Assembly: GCA_018857735.1 (NCBI GenBank)
Contig: JABMCL010002470.1
Span: forward strand, 558,501 to 622,500
Reading direction: 5' to 3'
DNA: 64,000 bases
Source: Alviniconcha marisindica
Lineage: Eukaryota > Mollusca > Gastropoda > Provannidae
The notes under the pieces were generated by a model. The model was given only the letters and a program-made list of their open reading frames with translations, did not search any database and was not told where the DNA came from. Position numbers and translations under genes: made by a program. Below, in pieces: positions 12,401-25,155 of this stretch. Numbering within the stretch: position 1 is the stretch's first letter; each line of letters starts with the position of its first letter.

Positions 12401-14427
12401 CTGCGATTCAAATCAGATCGACAAAATTTTAATCATTTAACATTGCGACTGGGTGTAGAACACAAAGTTGCTCGTGGTCTGCCTAATGCTGCTTGTAACC
12501 ACGTTTCACAAGACAGCGAACAGCAAAGCCTACTGGACGGACACGCGTTATACGCCGATTACAGTAAAGTTCTAAATATCAGAAAAATAAAATAAAATAA
12601 CAAAATAAAAAATAAAACGAGAAAAAAGGCATCCGTCCACCAATGCACAATAACACCTGTTAAAAAGCAACCATCCGTCTATGAATGCACAATAACACGT
12701 ACTTTGGTACCTATTTATTTCGCCCTGGTACAACCGCCATGGCTGACCGGGTGTCAAAAACCAATTTTCAGTTTGGTACTTATTTATAATTCTCTAGACA
12801 TTCACCCCGGGAACCGGCTTAATCGCTTGTAACTATGTTCGGGGTGACCGATTTTATTCCGTAGGCCCACGCGGGAAACTGCGTTTGCCAAAATTAAAAA
12901 GTAGGGAGACAATATGGAAACAATGCAGATGAAATTAATTAGGATAAGGAAGAAATTCCTGGCAGTGGGCGAAGCATGCGTGGCTATATTCTGACCTACT
13001 CCAGTCTTTAAATTGGAGAACATTTGTCAGCTCTGGGTTCTCAACAGAGGAGACATTAATTTTTGTGTCTTCAGTACCCCAGTTGGTTCAAGTTACAGGA
13101 CGTGGGTGAAGAACTTGCCTCGCTTGATCAGACACTGTGAAAAACCAAGGGCTTCATGCTTCTTAAAAGGCAACGAATAAAAAGCGTCAGCTGCACTTTA
13201 TTCTAAAGCAATCGATTTACCGAATCAATGACAAAACTTACCCAGCTTTGCAAGTGCACAAGTCTTACTTCAAAAACTCGATCACGATGTTGGCTCTGTC
13301 GGAGCTGTATCAGTCTTGCACTGGCTGCGATAAACACAGCCCCATCAATTTTTTATTTTTCTCCGAAATCTTTTTTCGTTTTTTGTTTTGTTGGTGGAAA
13401 CTCTTCACCTTGTTCACGTAATGCTGTTACGATAACGGCATGGTCACTATTGGCCTTTACTCGGCTAACTAGTCAGCCATTAGCAGACGACAGCTCTGGG
13501 TGGGCATGCGCACTAGAGATCTACGAAATGGCATCTTCCCCGTTAACACGTGTGGCCTCGCGCTTATCGCACACGGCTGTCACAATAAGTAGCTGTGACG
13601 TTTGTTTTTCAACCAATGACACATAAAACTGCTCTCTGTCTTTGCCGAAGCGATAGCTGGTAGGGAATGTTTTTTGTTTTTTTAAATGACAGCGGGTAAC
13701 TCTTTCACTGAGACACGAGGGCGCCGCCTGACTATTGTCGGACCATACGGCGGCACGTTAATTGGCTACTATGCGTCTGTTTATAGACATGTACGTCACT
13801 GAGTGGGCGGAACTCTCTTCCTCTCCCTTGGCGACACATTAAATTTCACTCCGCTCGTCTGAACAGTCATGATTATGAGTTGTGAACTTTTATGTAGTCT
13901 TATCACTTGTTCTGTTCCACTTCTTTCTGACCAGTAAGCTACAGTAGATTAATCAACCCGAAAAAAGCATTACAGGTAGTACAGGGTAGTACAGTAAGAG
14001 ATACAGTAGTAATTGGGATTAATAGGTAAAGCTCAATGAATAGCACCCTCATGCAAAGTTGGACATTTATGACACTCGTGGTATTCTAGAAAATTGCAAC
14101 GTTAAGACACTCAACCAGCCGGCCCAACTTTGATCATTACTTAGACTCGCATTTCTTTTCATGTGAGCCCAAAACAGGCTGTCGGTCCGACAGGCCGATA
14201 AATATGTGTCTGTGCACTGTGACTTGTCTACAAGGGCACGTGAAATGCTGTGAAACAAAGACGGCTAGCACCAGCTACAGACCATGACCGATACACTAGC
14301 TTTGACCCAAACCGATACATTCCAAAGCCATCGGCCTCTACACCGGTTGCTAAAAATTCCTAGCGGTAACCCCAACTTTCTGGCATAGGTGAGGTGAGAA
14401 ACAGTCTATCTTCTTAGTTTCGAATAC
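12401..14427. other. Intron between locus A exons 11b and 11
   Basis: AT-rich unique DNA with an old dispersed-repeat piece at 12718-12765. No coding or RNA signal seen. Confidence 0.4.
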
Positions 14428-14640
14428 CTTGACGTCTACTTTGCCGCTAGAATCACCACTGGACTTGCTGCTGGAACCACCACTGGACTTGCTGCTGGAA
14501 TCACCACTGGGCTTGCTACTGGAACCACCACTGGGCTTGCTAGTAGAACCGCCACTGGGCTTGCTGCCGGAACCATCACTGGGCTTGCTGCTGGAACCAC
14601 CACTAGGTTTTTTTCCACCGGCACCGGAGCCCTTGTCGCC
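14428..14640 (-). CDS. Locus A exon 11: Lys-Pro-Ser-Gly repeat tail segment
   Basis: The exon is 213 bases, phase 0 to phase 0, with acceptor ATCGATGTCTCAG and donor AAG|GTATTC. It encodes residues 430-500: GDKGSGAGGKK, then repeats of (K/S)(P/S)SGGSSS at a 7-9 residue period, ending SSGKVDVK. The repeat is purely compositional and suggests a flexible, phosphorylatable linker (inference). The frame stays open past the donor for about 17 codons before a stop, so read-through could give a truncated form. Confidence 0.75.
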
Positions 14641-16909
14641 CTGAGACATCGATGAAATAATGCGTAAGTAATGTTCGTAACACCATTGTGCCGGCGTAAT
14701 CGACACATCCAAATAACCCAGTTAACGATGATCCAAATTAAAGAAAGGGGTCAGTTTTTGTTGCTGTTCCGTCATCTGTGCCGACCTCAGGGGCACTGCT
14801 CCCACGCAGCTCGTCCCGGAATCCCTACCTCCTGCCTTATCCAAGGCTCATTCCGTATTGCGGCCCTGCCGCCAGAGATCCACACGAGGAGACGTCATAT
14901 AGCTGCGGACCGCCATCCGAAGGACACACTGCACTGCTGTGTTTAGTAGTGCCTGTTTTGATTCAATATACTAACGATAACGTTAGCTAAGTCGCGGAGT
15001 CAGACCGAGTCAGAGTCCCATCCAGGGAGCAGACCGCCACTACGTTCCTCCACCAATTCTCTTATGTGGACTCACTGACGTCGACAGCCTTGATCAGAAC
15101 TGCTTCAGGCAAGGAAGGAGGCAGGAACACCCAGACTGAGATCATCACCAGAGCATGGCATGAAATGCCAGAGAAGCTGAGACAATTGTTTATGCAATGA
15201 TAGACGAGGATGAGAATGATCGGTGACGTTGCTATGGGGTCCATATTGGTTTAAGACCACCTGGCAGTTCTACGTCTGACGCCTCTGTGACCTTGAAATG
15301 AGGTCAAGATCATCCCACCTGAATAGTCAGAGAAGACAAGATTCAGTTGAGGTTATAATTCTCCAAATTTTAACAGACTTCCTTCAAGCAGTGTCCAACA
15401 TTGAGCTAATGTTAAGGTTATCGTGGAGTAACGATATTGCATCAATTTACTTTTAATAGCCCCTGATGTGTTTCTTTTTAAAAGCGTTGTATGCAAGACT
15501 TAATCCATGTTCAAAGAGTGTGAACCTGATCATGTAAGAACTTACCGGGACGTACACATTTCGCTCGGACCTGTTTTACGCCTTGGTGACCGTAAAGTAG
15601 GGCCAAGGTCACTGCCAGTGGTAGGAAAGGTTATAATCGCCTAACGTTCGAAAGATCCCGTTTAAACAGCGTCCGGGAAAAATCGAATGTTAGGGGTTCT
15701 AACAAGTAAGGCATCGAGTCAACGTATCACCCCTGAATTAACGCCAAGGTCCATAATGTCATTTCAAGCGGGATCTAGCCTCAAACATTTGTTTAAGAAC
15801 CACTCAAAGTTTGAACCCAAACGGATAAGAACGGATTTGAAGTTCCGAACGGAAGGAAATGGACTAGGCTTAAGACCGAGCCAAGGGCTGAAAGATGAGG
15901 TGGGTTGGGGTGTGTTAGGGACTGGGTGCAGTCAAACTGGCTCTTCAGGTTGTTCTTACCGCTGCCATGTTTGAGGACGGATGGGAGCTTAGTGAACAAG
16001 CCCTTTGCTACGTGTGTCGGTGGGATAAGCTATAGGTGAGTGTCGTGCTGATCCTGAAAGTCCCTGGTGTCCGACTGCACACGGCAGATCACCGTCTGGC
16101 TCGGACGGGGACGGCTGGGTGAAGCACACACAGAGGACAAGGGAAGACTGGACAGTGTCTCTACCGTGGCGTTTTGGAAATGACCGCCCTACCTTGTTTT
16201 TTTTAACTGCACCCGGATACGTTTGATAAAGACATCGCAGCGCGGACAGAGGGCGACGCCCCTGGCCGTTCTCAGATGTAGTACGAATAATCATACTGTA
16301 ACGTTGTTTAAAAGGGGAACAGAACCGAAGATGCATCATGGACGATATAAAATGGAATTACAACATAAATATGAAAAAAATGAGAGGAGTGTGGGAGGTT
16401 TTGCGGGGGTGGTGTGTGTGTGTGTGTGTGTGTGTGTGGTGAGGGGGGGGGGGGGGTGTAAAGAAAAGAAGAAAGACACAGCATTGTTTCACTCGATTTC
16501 GTTTCTTGCAACTGGACGTCTAATTGTCGAGAGACACGACCGTGAGCGCTGCCATTTTGCAGCAGTCTGTATCCATGACGTCATAACCTAGGCCGGCATG
16601 CGTTGCAAAAGTATGAAATACGTCATGCAAAAGTATGAAATACGTCACGAAACAACCTTATTCTGCTCTTCGTCGGTAAAAACCGATCCAATATGGCTGT
16701 TCCTCGAGGAGCTCAATTCCGAAGCAAAAGGGCGCTTCTTTTGTATACGTAACTATTCATAGAGCAACCAACATAATGATGAAATTTCATTTCAGCGGAG
16801 GGAAATATTTGAACATTTTCTAGGTTTCCAGGCGAACTTGCGTCTTCGGTTCGGTTTTCCTTTAAGTACGATGAGTCGACAAACCGTAGACCTGCTTCAC
16901 TTCGTGTAC
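14641..16909. other. Region between locus A exons 11 and 10
   Basis: Mostly unique DNA with a GT/G tract at 16417-16460 and a 24-base direct repeat (GCAAAAGTATGAAATACGTC) at 16606-16650. No exon recognised. Confidence 0.4.
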
Positions 16910-16981
16910 CTCTTTCCCTGACTGACGTTTAGAAGCATCGTCTGACGATTTTTGTCGATCTCCGGTGGAACCCTTGGTGCC
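16910..16981 (-). CDS. Locus A exon 10: short Ser/Lys/Asp tail segment
   Basis: The exon is 72 bases, phase 0 to phase 0, with acceptor ATCGATGTCTTAG and donor GAG|GTACAC. It encodes residues 406-429, from GTKGSTGDRQ to KRQSGKE. The 60 bases upstream of it closely match those upstream of exon 11, so the two exons look like a tandem duplication. Frame before the AG is closed by TAG, so this is a real internal exon or nothing. Confidence 0.68.
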
Positions 16982-17120
16982 CTAAGACATCGATGGAATG
17001 ATATACGTAAGTAACGTTGGAAACATCATTGTGACAGCGTGCTCTGCAAATCAGTAATTATGGGATCTGGATACAGTATTAACAACCAACGCATGATGGG
17101 GGTGGGGCGGGGGTTGGGGG

Positions 17121-17208
<88 letters not shown>

Positions 17209-17252
17209 GTAGCACAAACGTGTGTTTTTTTGCTTGTTTTGTTGTGTTGTGT

Positions 17253-17324
<72 letters not shown>

Positions 17325-17365
17325 TGTGTGTGTGCGTGCGTGCGTGCTTGCGTGTGTGTGTGTGA
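17121..17365. repeat. (GA)n and (GT)n compound microsatellites
   Basis: About 42 GA units (17121-17205), a 45-base spacer, then about 45 GT units with GCGT at the end. Confidence 0.95.
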
Positions 17366-17542
17366 CAAATCAGAGAGAAAGAAAGAGAGACAGTGAGAAA
17401 GAGAGACTGACAAACATACAGGCAGGCAGACGGACAGACGGATACAGAAGATTAGAAAGAAAAGAAAAAGAAAGAAATGATTCCCAAAACTGGGTAACTT
17501 CAAAACTTCACATATTGTCAACGAAATATGCAATATGCAAAA

Positions 17543-17544
<2 letters not shown>

Positions 17545-17602
<58 letters not shown>

Positions 17603-17668
17603 GTGTGTGTGTGTGTGTGCGTGTGTGCGTGCGCGCGCGCGCGCGTGTGCGTGTGTGTGTGCGTGCGG
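17545..17668. repeat. (GT)n / (GC)n microsatellite
   Basis: An interrupted GT tract with a CG-rich core near 17631-17645. Confidence 0.95.
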
Positions 17669-17694
17669 ATAACATTCCCCATCTCGATGTACAC

Positions 17695-17770
17695 TGTATG
17701 TGTCGTGTTTGTTCAGCGCTTTGAGACGCGGGGTAGGCGTTTTACAAATTTCCATTATTATTATTATTAC
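17695..17770 (+). mobile_element. LINE-like 3' tail, plus strand
   Basis: TTCAGCGCTTTGAGACGCGGG, then GCGTTTTACAAATTTCCATT and ATT repeats, is the standard 3' end of many invertebrate LINEs. It lies in the intron between locus A exons 9 and 10. Confidence 0.55.
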
Positions 17771-18054
17771 TTGAAACAAGTAACCCACAAAATGCGTAGA
17801 ACTCTGCTGGACGCAAGACAGGTGGGCAATACACACAACAGACAAGATCTCAATTCTGCGTCCGGGTTACCTCTCTGCGACAGATCTTCGTCAGCACTCT
17901 TTTACAATGACGATGCTAAAGCTACTGATGCTGCTCCTGCTGCTGCTCCTGCTCCTGGTAACAGCGATGATGCGTGGTCAAATAAACATAGGCATTATAC
18001 GTTTTGGCCACTGGCTGGAAGGGACATTTTGTGGCGGGCATTATGAGTTCTTAC

Positions 18055-18136
18055 CTTTCCGCTGCCTTTGGCGGAGTCTTTGGCAGAGTCTTTGGCAGAG
18101 TCTTTGGCGGCGCCTGCCCCCGTCTTCTTCTTGTTA
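18055..18136 (-). CDS. Locus A exon 9: KDSA repeat segment
   Basis: The exon is 82 bases, with acceptor GTCTAACAG and donor AAG|GTAAGA, and enters in phase 2 and leaves in phase 0. It encodes residues 379-405: NKKKTGAGAA, then KDSA three times, then KGSGK. It is basic and low-complexity, as expected for a disordered tail. An in-frame ATG lies just before the acceptor and could allow an internal start, but the phase match with exon 8 favours splicing. Confidence 0.75.
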
Positions 18137-18401
18137 CTGTTAGACATTGAACGTAGGTCATTGCCACAAACAAAGGATAAAACTCAAGCCCCAGTTTGAA
18201 ACCAATACGCCCTCCAGCCAAAAATTAAAATGGACATATATTGACACACATACGCTCACGCATACATACACACACGCACGCACGCATACACGGAGTAGAG
18301 AGATTAAATATGAACATTTAGTAGTAAATGGAGATGGAAGGGGGAAAAAAATTGTTGGAAAAAGAATAAAGCGAGAAAAGGAGGTGCGATGTAAACATTA
18401 C

Positions 18402-18454
18402 CTTTTCTCTGCTTCTGCTTCTGCTTTATCCGAAGATCCTCCTGACTGGCAAAT
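18402..18454 (-). CDS. Locus A exon 8: juxtamembrane cytoplasmic segment
   Basis: The exon is 53 bases; it enters in phase 0 after TGTTTTCAG and leaves in phase 2 at AAAAG|GTAATG. It encodes residues 361-377, ICQSGGSSDKAEAEAEK, and part of Ser 378. The single Cys two residues past the membrane could be lipidated (inference). Phase 2 is completed by the first base of exon 9. Confidence 0.75.
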
Positions 18455-18572
18455 CTGAAAACAGGCAAACTAGTAGATAACACTCAAGTAAATCATGACG
18501 CGAACGAAAGACGCTCAAAACGATGTGATGCGACGACATTTTAACTCACGGACACGTAACGACTTGCGCTCC

Positions 18573-18730
18573 GCTCTCTCTCTCTCTCTCTCTCAGTGCG
18601 CGCGCGCGCACGTGTGTGTGTGTGTGCGCGCGCGCGCATGTGTGTTTGTAGTGTAGTGTATGTGTGCGTACGTGTGTGTGCTGCGCGCTTGCGTGCGTGT
18701 ATGCATATGTGTGCGTGTGTATACATACAC
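18573..18730. repeat. (CT)n, (GC)n and (GT)n cluster
   Basis: Short impure tracts alternate here, 40-190 bases on the intron side of locus A exon 7. Confidence 0.9.
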
Positions 18731-18766
18731 TTACTACATTATAGTACGTGTTTGGAGCTGTCTTAC

Positions 18767-18865
18767 CTGCATAATGATTGCAATAATACAAAGTGCAACA
18801 ACGAAGCTGACAATGGCAATGATGATCGTAATCTTTGTTTTGTTGGGTTCGCTTGTCTCCTGCAC
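18767..18865 (-). CDS. Locus A exon 7: transmembrane helix
   Basis: The exon is 99 bases, phase 0 to phase 0, with acceptor TTCTTCTCTTCCAG and donor CAG|GTAAGA. It encodes residues 328-360: a short polar lead with an NKT sequon at 335, then about 21 uninterrupted hydrophobic residues from IIIAIVSFVVALCIIAII to the exon end. This is the only membrane span after the signal peptide, so the product should be type I, with everything encoded further left being cytoplasmic. Confidence 0.88.
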
Positions 18866-20133
18866 CTGGAAGAGAAGAAAAAGAAAAAAGAAAAGCACCG
18901 AATACACGAACAAGAACAGGAAACGCCATGACGATTCACACATAAAAAAGTAGTAAAGATTATTGTTCAGTCTTTTAATTTGTTTCTTTTAATAAGTTTC
19001 ATTAAGGTCACCCTAACCCGTATGCCTAACGCTCAACAGAGATTTCTGTTGTGTCATGTTTAAAAATGATCTTAATCACTGTACAAGAAAAGACTACCAG
19101 TAAAGGACCTAGCCTTCTCAAAAAAAAGAAAAAAAAGAAAAAAAGAAGAAGAACTGTCCAAGAAGACCGGCCTTTCCCCAACGGGTAAAAGAGATTAAAA
19201 CAAAAACAACAACAACAACAACAACAACAACCACCACACATTAAAATCCTGGATTTTGTGTCCAGTAGCTCCGTTGATTTCATTTTCGATTTAGAATCCT
19301 ACTTGCGTCAGTAACGCTTAGCAGGACTCGATGCAGAAAACACCGTCGAAAGTCACAGCTGACCAAATGGTTACATGCGGTTCTTTTGATGTTCATCGGG
19401 CTATAGGAGGGCGCAACATTCCCTTCTACTATATAAGTGACAACACGGACGAGCCAGGACGCTTGTGAAACTCATAAAACGAATGTTAGAAATGGAGCGT
19501 TGAACCAAGGGAGCGTTTTAAAGTAAAATCCTTTATTTTTAAAGTTTTTGTTTTGATCTCTTCTAACTGTTGGTCAAAACATGTTTTGAGAACACCAGTT
19601 CCTTGAAAGGTTTAACCCCCAGTTTAAATACAGGTCAAGTGCCTCCCTACAATGCATTTAAATAACCCGTAAGCATTATGCATACGTCAAACTCTGGAAC
19701 ATTACTACAATGGAAGCGCTAAAAAGAGTAAGAACATGCCGAGAAAATGCACTTTTTATCGTTTTTCAAACACAGCTGTGACGAAATTAAGTCAAGGTGA
19801 GCAACACTGATGTCGTTTTCTCTCCTTTGAATAAACATAGCTTTGAAAAAGAGTTTAGAAATAGTCAGTGAACAGGTTCGTCTTGAGGGCGGACTTGAAA
19901 GAAAAGGAAGAATCAGATTGTCGGAGTTTTTAAAGCAAACCGCTCTTAACAGATGGGCCAGCGCTGTAAAACGATCTTTCACCAAATACTTTTGTGTTTA
20001 CACGAAGGGTGACAAAGGTTCGGAACTTACCAAGAAAACACAGTGTGCCCTCGTGACCTTTGAATAATGTAAAGGTATTATAACAAGCCTTAGTATTCTT
20101 TCTGTAATACAGCAAAAGCAACGTACACGCGCA

Positions 20134-20399
<266 letters not shown>

Positions 20400-20491
20400 C
20401 TGCATTCAGTCAAACTGAGATAAAGTTAATAAAGTCACGTTGTTTAGGAAACTAAGCTCAAAGCAGCTAGGACATTAAAAGGTAAACTTAC

Positions 20492-20742
20492 ATTGTTATT
20501 GAAGATATCTTCTTCGTTCATCTGGTCTGTCAGTTTGACAATGATTTTTTCATCCGTGTTTTGTTCTTCTTGGATACCGTTCGGCTGCTTCACTTTGACT
20601 TTGGTTTTGGAAAATAGTTTGGCCTCTGTTTCTGCTGGTTTAGGTTTGGTTTCATTTTGTTTACGAATTGCCTCGTCCAAACCTGATGCCGCTTCTTCCA
20701 TCAGCAGGTTCCTGTAGTCGTCGACCGACAACCACTGGGAAG
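20492..20742 (-). CDS. Locus A exon 6: end of ectodomain and acidic linker
   Basis: The exon is 251 bases; it enters in phase 1 after CATTTCAG and leaves in phase 0 at AAT|GTAAGT, a near-perfect donor. It encodes residues 245-327. It opens SQWLSVDDYRNLLMEEAA, which continues the exon 5 fold, then becomes a Lys/Glu/Gln-rich linker containing KTKVKVKQPNG and EKIIVKLTDQ. An N-glycosylation sequon (NET) is at residue 273. The next exon supplies the membrane span. Confidence 0.85.
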
Positions 20743-20761
20743 CTGAAATGGATTAAAGTCA

Positions 20762-20825
20762 TAATAATAATAATGTACATTTATCATGCGCTCATCAACG
20801 CCCTGAGCGCTCACATGATACATAT
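20762..20825 (-). mobile_element. LINE-like 3' tail, minus strand
   Basis: On the minus strand GAGCGCTCAGGGCGTTGATG, then GATAAATGTACATT and ATT repeats, match the same tail style. It begins about 20 bases upstream of the acceptor of locus A exon 6. Confidence 0.5.
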
Positions 20826-21012
20826 TAACCTAAATATGATATTCTATACACACGTAGAGTACAGTTCCATCCAAACAACCCACACAAAGCAAGATACGGA
20901 AAGCCTCCCCCCCCCCCCCCCATCCCCCCCCAACCCCTCCACCTACTCCAACACACACATAAACCACAATGAATTTAAATGTGTACGACACTGATCTGTA
21001 TCATACGTCATA

Positions 21013-21045
21013 CATGCGCACGCACGCGCACACACACGCACACAC

Positions 21046-21122
<77 letters not shown>

Positions 21123-21128
21123 ACACAC
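21013..21128. repeat. (CA)n microsatellite
   Basis: About 45 CA units, preceded by a C-rich run at 20905-20940. Confidence 0.95.
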
Positions 21129-21239
21129 TGACTGTAGCAGAAACTGGGAAAGTCATAAAATACAGTGTTCACTTTAAGCATACAGCTCTCAAGCTCTCTT
21201 GCAATCCTTGTGAAGCCACCACAGCCTGCAAACGTAGAA

Positions 21240-21350
21240 AATGAGCAAAACGTTTCATTTGCATGCCTTATTTGCTTGTTCTATCACTAACTTAAACATG
21301 AGCAAAACGTTTCATTTGCATGCCTTATTTGCTTGTTCTATTATTAACTT
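21240..21350. repeat. 55-base tandem duplication
   Basis: ATGAGCAAAACGTTTCATTT, GCATGCCTTATTTGCTTGTT and CTAT are present twice in direct succession. Confidence 0.85.
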
Positions 21351-22277
21351 ATACAAATGAAGTACTTTTCTGCTTCCAATAATTATGAGCTTCTCAGGGC
21401 GCAGCCATGTTGTTTCGCTCTTTACCAATGAAGAGCAGAGAAAGCTGGCTCGCTAAAAATGTTGATACCTTTGCCACACAGGACGGCTATGTTTATGACG
21501 TCACTGATATAGACTGCTCAGCACCAAATGGTAGGACTTATGGGCACGTTTTTCGCGTTTAAAAACAGAACGAGAAATCGCGTGGAAAAACTGCTGTGTT
21601 TATATATTTTATTCCAGTGCTATCGATAGTGTGATTCTTCTTCGTTTCGGTTCCCATTTAAGCGATACAAGAACACATTTCTTACTAATCCATGTTATAC
21701 TTTTCCTTTTTCTAACAAAGTTATTAACTTAAAAAGTCTTCTAGACATGTTTTATTCTGAAGATGTGTAACTGACAAAAGCAGGCCAGAACATCAACACG
21801 CAGGAATAAAATGTGAAAAAGTTAATCTCAGCATACTGTAGTTACAACTTAGCCGGCAAAAGGCTGAAAAACCTTGGAGCCACAAAAACGATATGATGAC
21901 AAGCACCCGACCTCCGGAAGTTGCCCCTTTTACGAAATCATTCTTATATTACACTACGGAATTTAACCAGTGTCGTCAAAAAAGATGTGGAACTGCGGGC
22001 GACTAAGTGCCACGAGCTAAAAATAAGTGGTATAAAAATAGAATCTGTCCCTTTCCGGATACAGGCCACCTACAACAATGCACCTGGAGTGACCTGCTCT
22101 TCAAGTAACACTTTAGGAAGGTTGGCTTTCAACGGTTGTTGGCAGCCGTAACCTTAGAGATGAAGCAGTGGATGTGCGACCTAGTTTTGTGAAAACTACC
22201 CCCGCCCACCCCCCTCCCCCTCCTCCACACACACACACAAACCCTACTGGCAATATATAAATGCACTCAAACCCTAC

Positions 22278-22437
22278 CTGTCAGTTTCGCCAGAGCTGGC
22301 TTGAAGTTGTGGACCGGGTACCAGCCCATGCGTCCAGCCCCGTACAGCGGCCCCATGTGGCCGTTCTTGAACACCATGAAGGGCACAAAACGGTCAATGC
22401 TGGTAGGATTCGGACTGCCCTTTGCCCAGTAGAGAGA
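22278..22437 (-). CDS. Locus A exon 5: aromatic/glycine-rich ectodomain segment
   Basis: The exon is 160 bases, with acceptor TGCTCTGCAG and donor G|GTAGGG, and enters in phase 0 and leaves in phase 1. It encodes residues 191-243, including SLYWAKGSPNPTSIDRF, FMVFKNGHMGPLYGAGRMGW and YPVHNFKPALAKL. This is the most domain-like stretch of the protein: high complexity, many aromatics and a Gly-rich turn. I cannot name the family; a profile search with exons 4-6 would be the most informative test. Confidence 0.83.
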
Positions 22438-22594
22438 CTGCAGAGCAACAATCGCACACAGTTCACGTTCTGTTTGATTTCCACCGACTGCAGCAGGTCC
22501 ACAACGAATGCGAGTCAGCGTATTTCAAATGGAAGTGTGTCTCTGACTGAACACTGAATGGCACGGTTTTGGACTGTGTTCTTTGAGTGACTGA

Positions 22595-22654
22595 GCGAGC
22601 GAGCGAGCGACAGAGAGAGAGAGAGAGGGAGAGGAGAGAGAGAGTGGGGGGGGG

Positions 22655-22720
<66 letters not shown>

Positions 22721-22886
22721 CCGTGCGCGCGCGCGCCTGTGTTTCTACGTATTTGCCGTGTGTGTATCTGTACGCACATGCGTGTGTATGTCTGTGTCGC
22801 TACGTTCAGACTGTCCTTTGTCTAGAGGAAACAAACAAAAGGGAGAGGAAAATATGGACAGTTTCTCATTGCAACAAAGAAAGTAA

Positions 22887-22954
<68 letters not shown>

Positions 22955-22955
22955 T

Positions 22956-22992
<37 letters not shown>
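22595..22992. repeat. (GA)n, (GT)n, (CT)n and (CA)n cluster
   Basis: GA (22613-22645) and GT (22654-22740) tracts followed by CT (22889-22951) and CA (22958-22993): the second pair is roughly the reverse complement of the first, so the cluster could fold back. Confidence 0.9.
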
Positions 22993-22994
<2 letters not shown>

Positions 22995-24157
22995 TCACGT
23001 CCGAACAAGAAAGTGCAACGCCACTGTGACCTTACAAAAAAGGTCACGGTCACTGAAACGACAATGGTGTGACAGAACTTGGTGGTGTAACCATGATGTT
23101 ACTAATGTTATGTAGTGAGCAAAGATTAATAAAGACTTAATAAAGCTTGAAAGTAACTGTGCTTAAACCATCGGACAAAATGGCAATGTTAAGAATTTTG
23201 ACATGGACAGCAAGCCAGTCCGGCAGCCTCATGGACCTTTCTTAATGATACTGATCACGGCGGTTCGGTTCACCAGATTGAAAACGAGGCCAAGGAGGGT
23301 AACTAGAGACTACTAAACATTTAAAAGATGACCCAAACACATAAAAGGCTAAAAAGAATGCTATTTATTAGGGCAACTATTTATTAGGACAAAAAACAAC
23401 CTGCAAATTTTCGAAAAATTATTGTTTCAGATTTTTTCTGCCAGCGTTTAGAAAATAAAGACAAAAAGACAAATGTCCGTTGAAACAAATAGCTTTTACA
23501 AAGCTTCTCTTTCTTTTGTGACGGATAACGGGTACTGACAGTAGAAATCAGCGTTATGTGCCACAGCTGGCATCCTCGCGAACCCCTTTGGGCTTGTTGC
23601 TCGGGTGATGCGAGCACGGACCTCTTGTGCTCGATATCAAAGAGTGTGCGAACGCTTGCAAACTAGAATACCTGTGGTGGTTGTGTGCAGCCAATATCGC
23701 TATACATCACAGACGAAACCAGCTTGAGAAACTGAATATAAAAACAAGGGATCGTTTTGAAAGAAATTTCAAGTTTTCGTTTTCGATCTCTTCTCGAGAA
23801 ACTTTTGAGAAGGCTAGTTCCTTCAACGGGGAAATAGAGTATTGCGTGTGTGTGTGTGTGTGTGTGTGTGTAAGGGGCGGGGGGAGAGAGAGAAGTACAG
23901 AAACAGCTGGTGTTTGACTGATCTTTTCCGCATTTAACTAAGAAAAACAACAACATTCCATACTCCCAAAACACAAACACACAAGCATAAGTAAAATATT
24001 AATGCTCGTGTTCCCTCTCCTTGAATGAAAAATACTATATTTCGTTGACGGAGAAAAAAAAATTCAGCTTTTAGAGAAGTTTATGCCTAAAGCGCATTCT
24101 GTTCACTTAACGTGCTCGGGCAGTTGGTTTTCATCCCACTCCCGCTTTCTGACCTAC

Positions 24158-24351
24158 CCTGAGAGTTTTGATAATGAGCGCCCGGTATCTGGTCTTGGCT
24201 TCCACCGGCTTGATAGAGTTGACCTTGTTCCACATCCACGACAGGTGCCGCTTGCTGGCCTTGCGCCACCCGGGCTCATCCTGTTCCAGCACCAGACCGG
24301 CCAGCACACCGCGGTGCTGGATTTTCTGCACACGATCCGGCAGCATGGGAC
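24158..24351 (-). CDS. Locus A exon 4: charged, Trp-containing ectodomain segment
   Basis: The exon is 194 bases; it enters in phase 1 after GGGTGCCAG and leaves in phase 0 at AGG|GTAGGT. It encodes residues 127-190, for example PMLPDRVQKIQHRGVL, GWRKASKRHLSWMWNKV and YRALIIKTLR. It is rich in Arg/Lys with three Trp, looks helical, and has neither Cys nor simple repeats. Local GC content is higher than in the flanking introns, which also supports coding. Confidence 0.82.
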
Positions 24352-24999
24352 CTGGCACCCACAGACACCGAATTAGTCACTATTAAACAGGATGTCGATG
24401 AGCACTGGCCCTGGCGCCAACAGAGAAACAAGCCGAAGAAACTCCTACTGAAGCTGTTGTGGCTATTATTGTGGTTGCAACATTCCCTTCCTGGGGGGTC
24501 ACTCGGTATATGCAACCGCACATTGACAAATGCATTCTATAGCCTGACAGAATTGCATGTGTGACTGTCTTTGATTACCCCGACACATGGGCAGCCACAT
24601 GCCGTCTTCGGAGGATTTTTTTCCAATTATCCATACTTATAACCATGCAGCGCATAACGTTTTAACTTTGGTGTTCTTGCTGGTGTCAGTGCGTTGTGAC
24701 ACAGCCCCGGCCAAGGCAAGCTATTGAAATGACTCACATTCAAAGAAAAGTAAGCCAGTAAAACAGATATGTGTACTGTAATTATCACCAAAAAAAACAA
24801 AAAAAGCTAGACAAACGAAACACATTATGAAAGAGTTGCCTTTAACATATTTACCCAATATGTGATTAATTCAGAGACGTCACAGTAAATTAGTTTTTTT
24901 GGTCTAAGAGCGGATAGAATATGGCATGATATGTTGCCTATGAAACATTACTATATTATTGCACACCTTATCGAAGTAGAAAAAGTGTGTTTGTATGTA

Positions 25000-25074
25000 G
25001 CAAGCGTGCGTGCGCGCGCGTGTGTGTATGCGTGAGTGTGTGTGTGTGAGCGTGTAACTGAGCGAGCGAGCGAG

Positions 25075-25154
<80 letters not shown>
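25000..25154. repeat. (GT)n and (GA)n microsatellite
   Basis: A short impure GT tract and then about 38 GA units. Confidence 0.95.

Positions 25155-25155
<1 letters not shown>

Noticed and set aside
17907..18143. Plus-strand ATG followed by a run of Leu, resembling a signal peptide
   Set aside because: The run comes from a CTG/CTC repeat patch; no downstream exon on the plus strand fits, and it overlaps locus A exon 9 in antisense.
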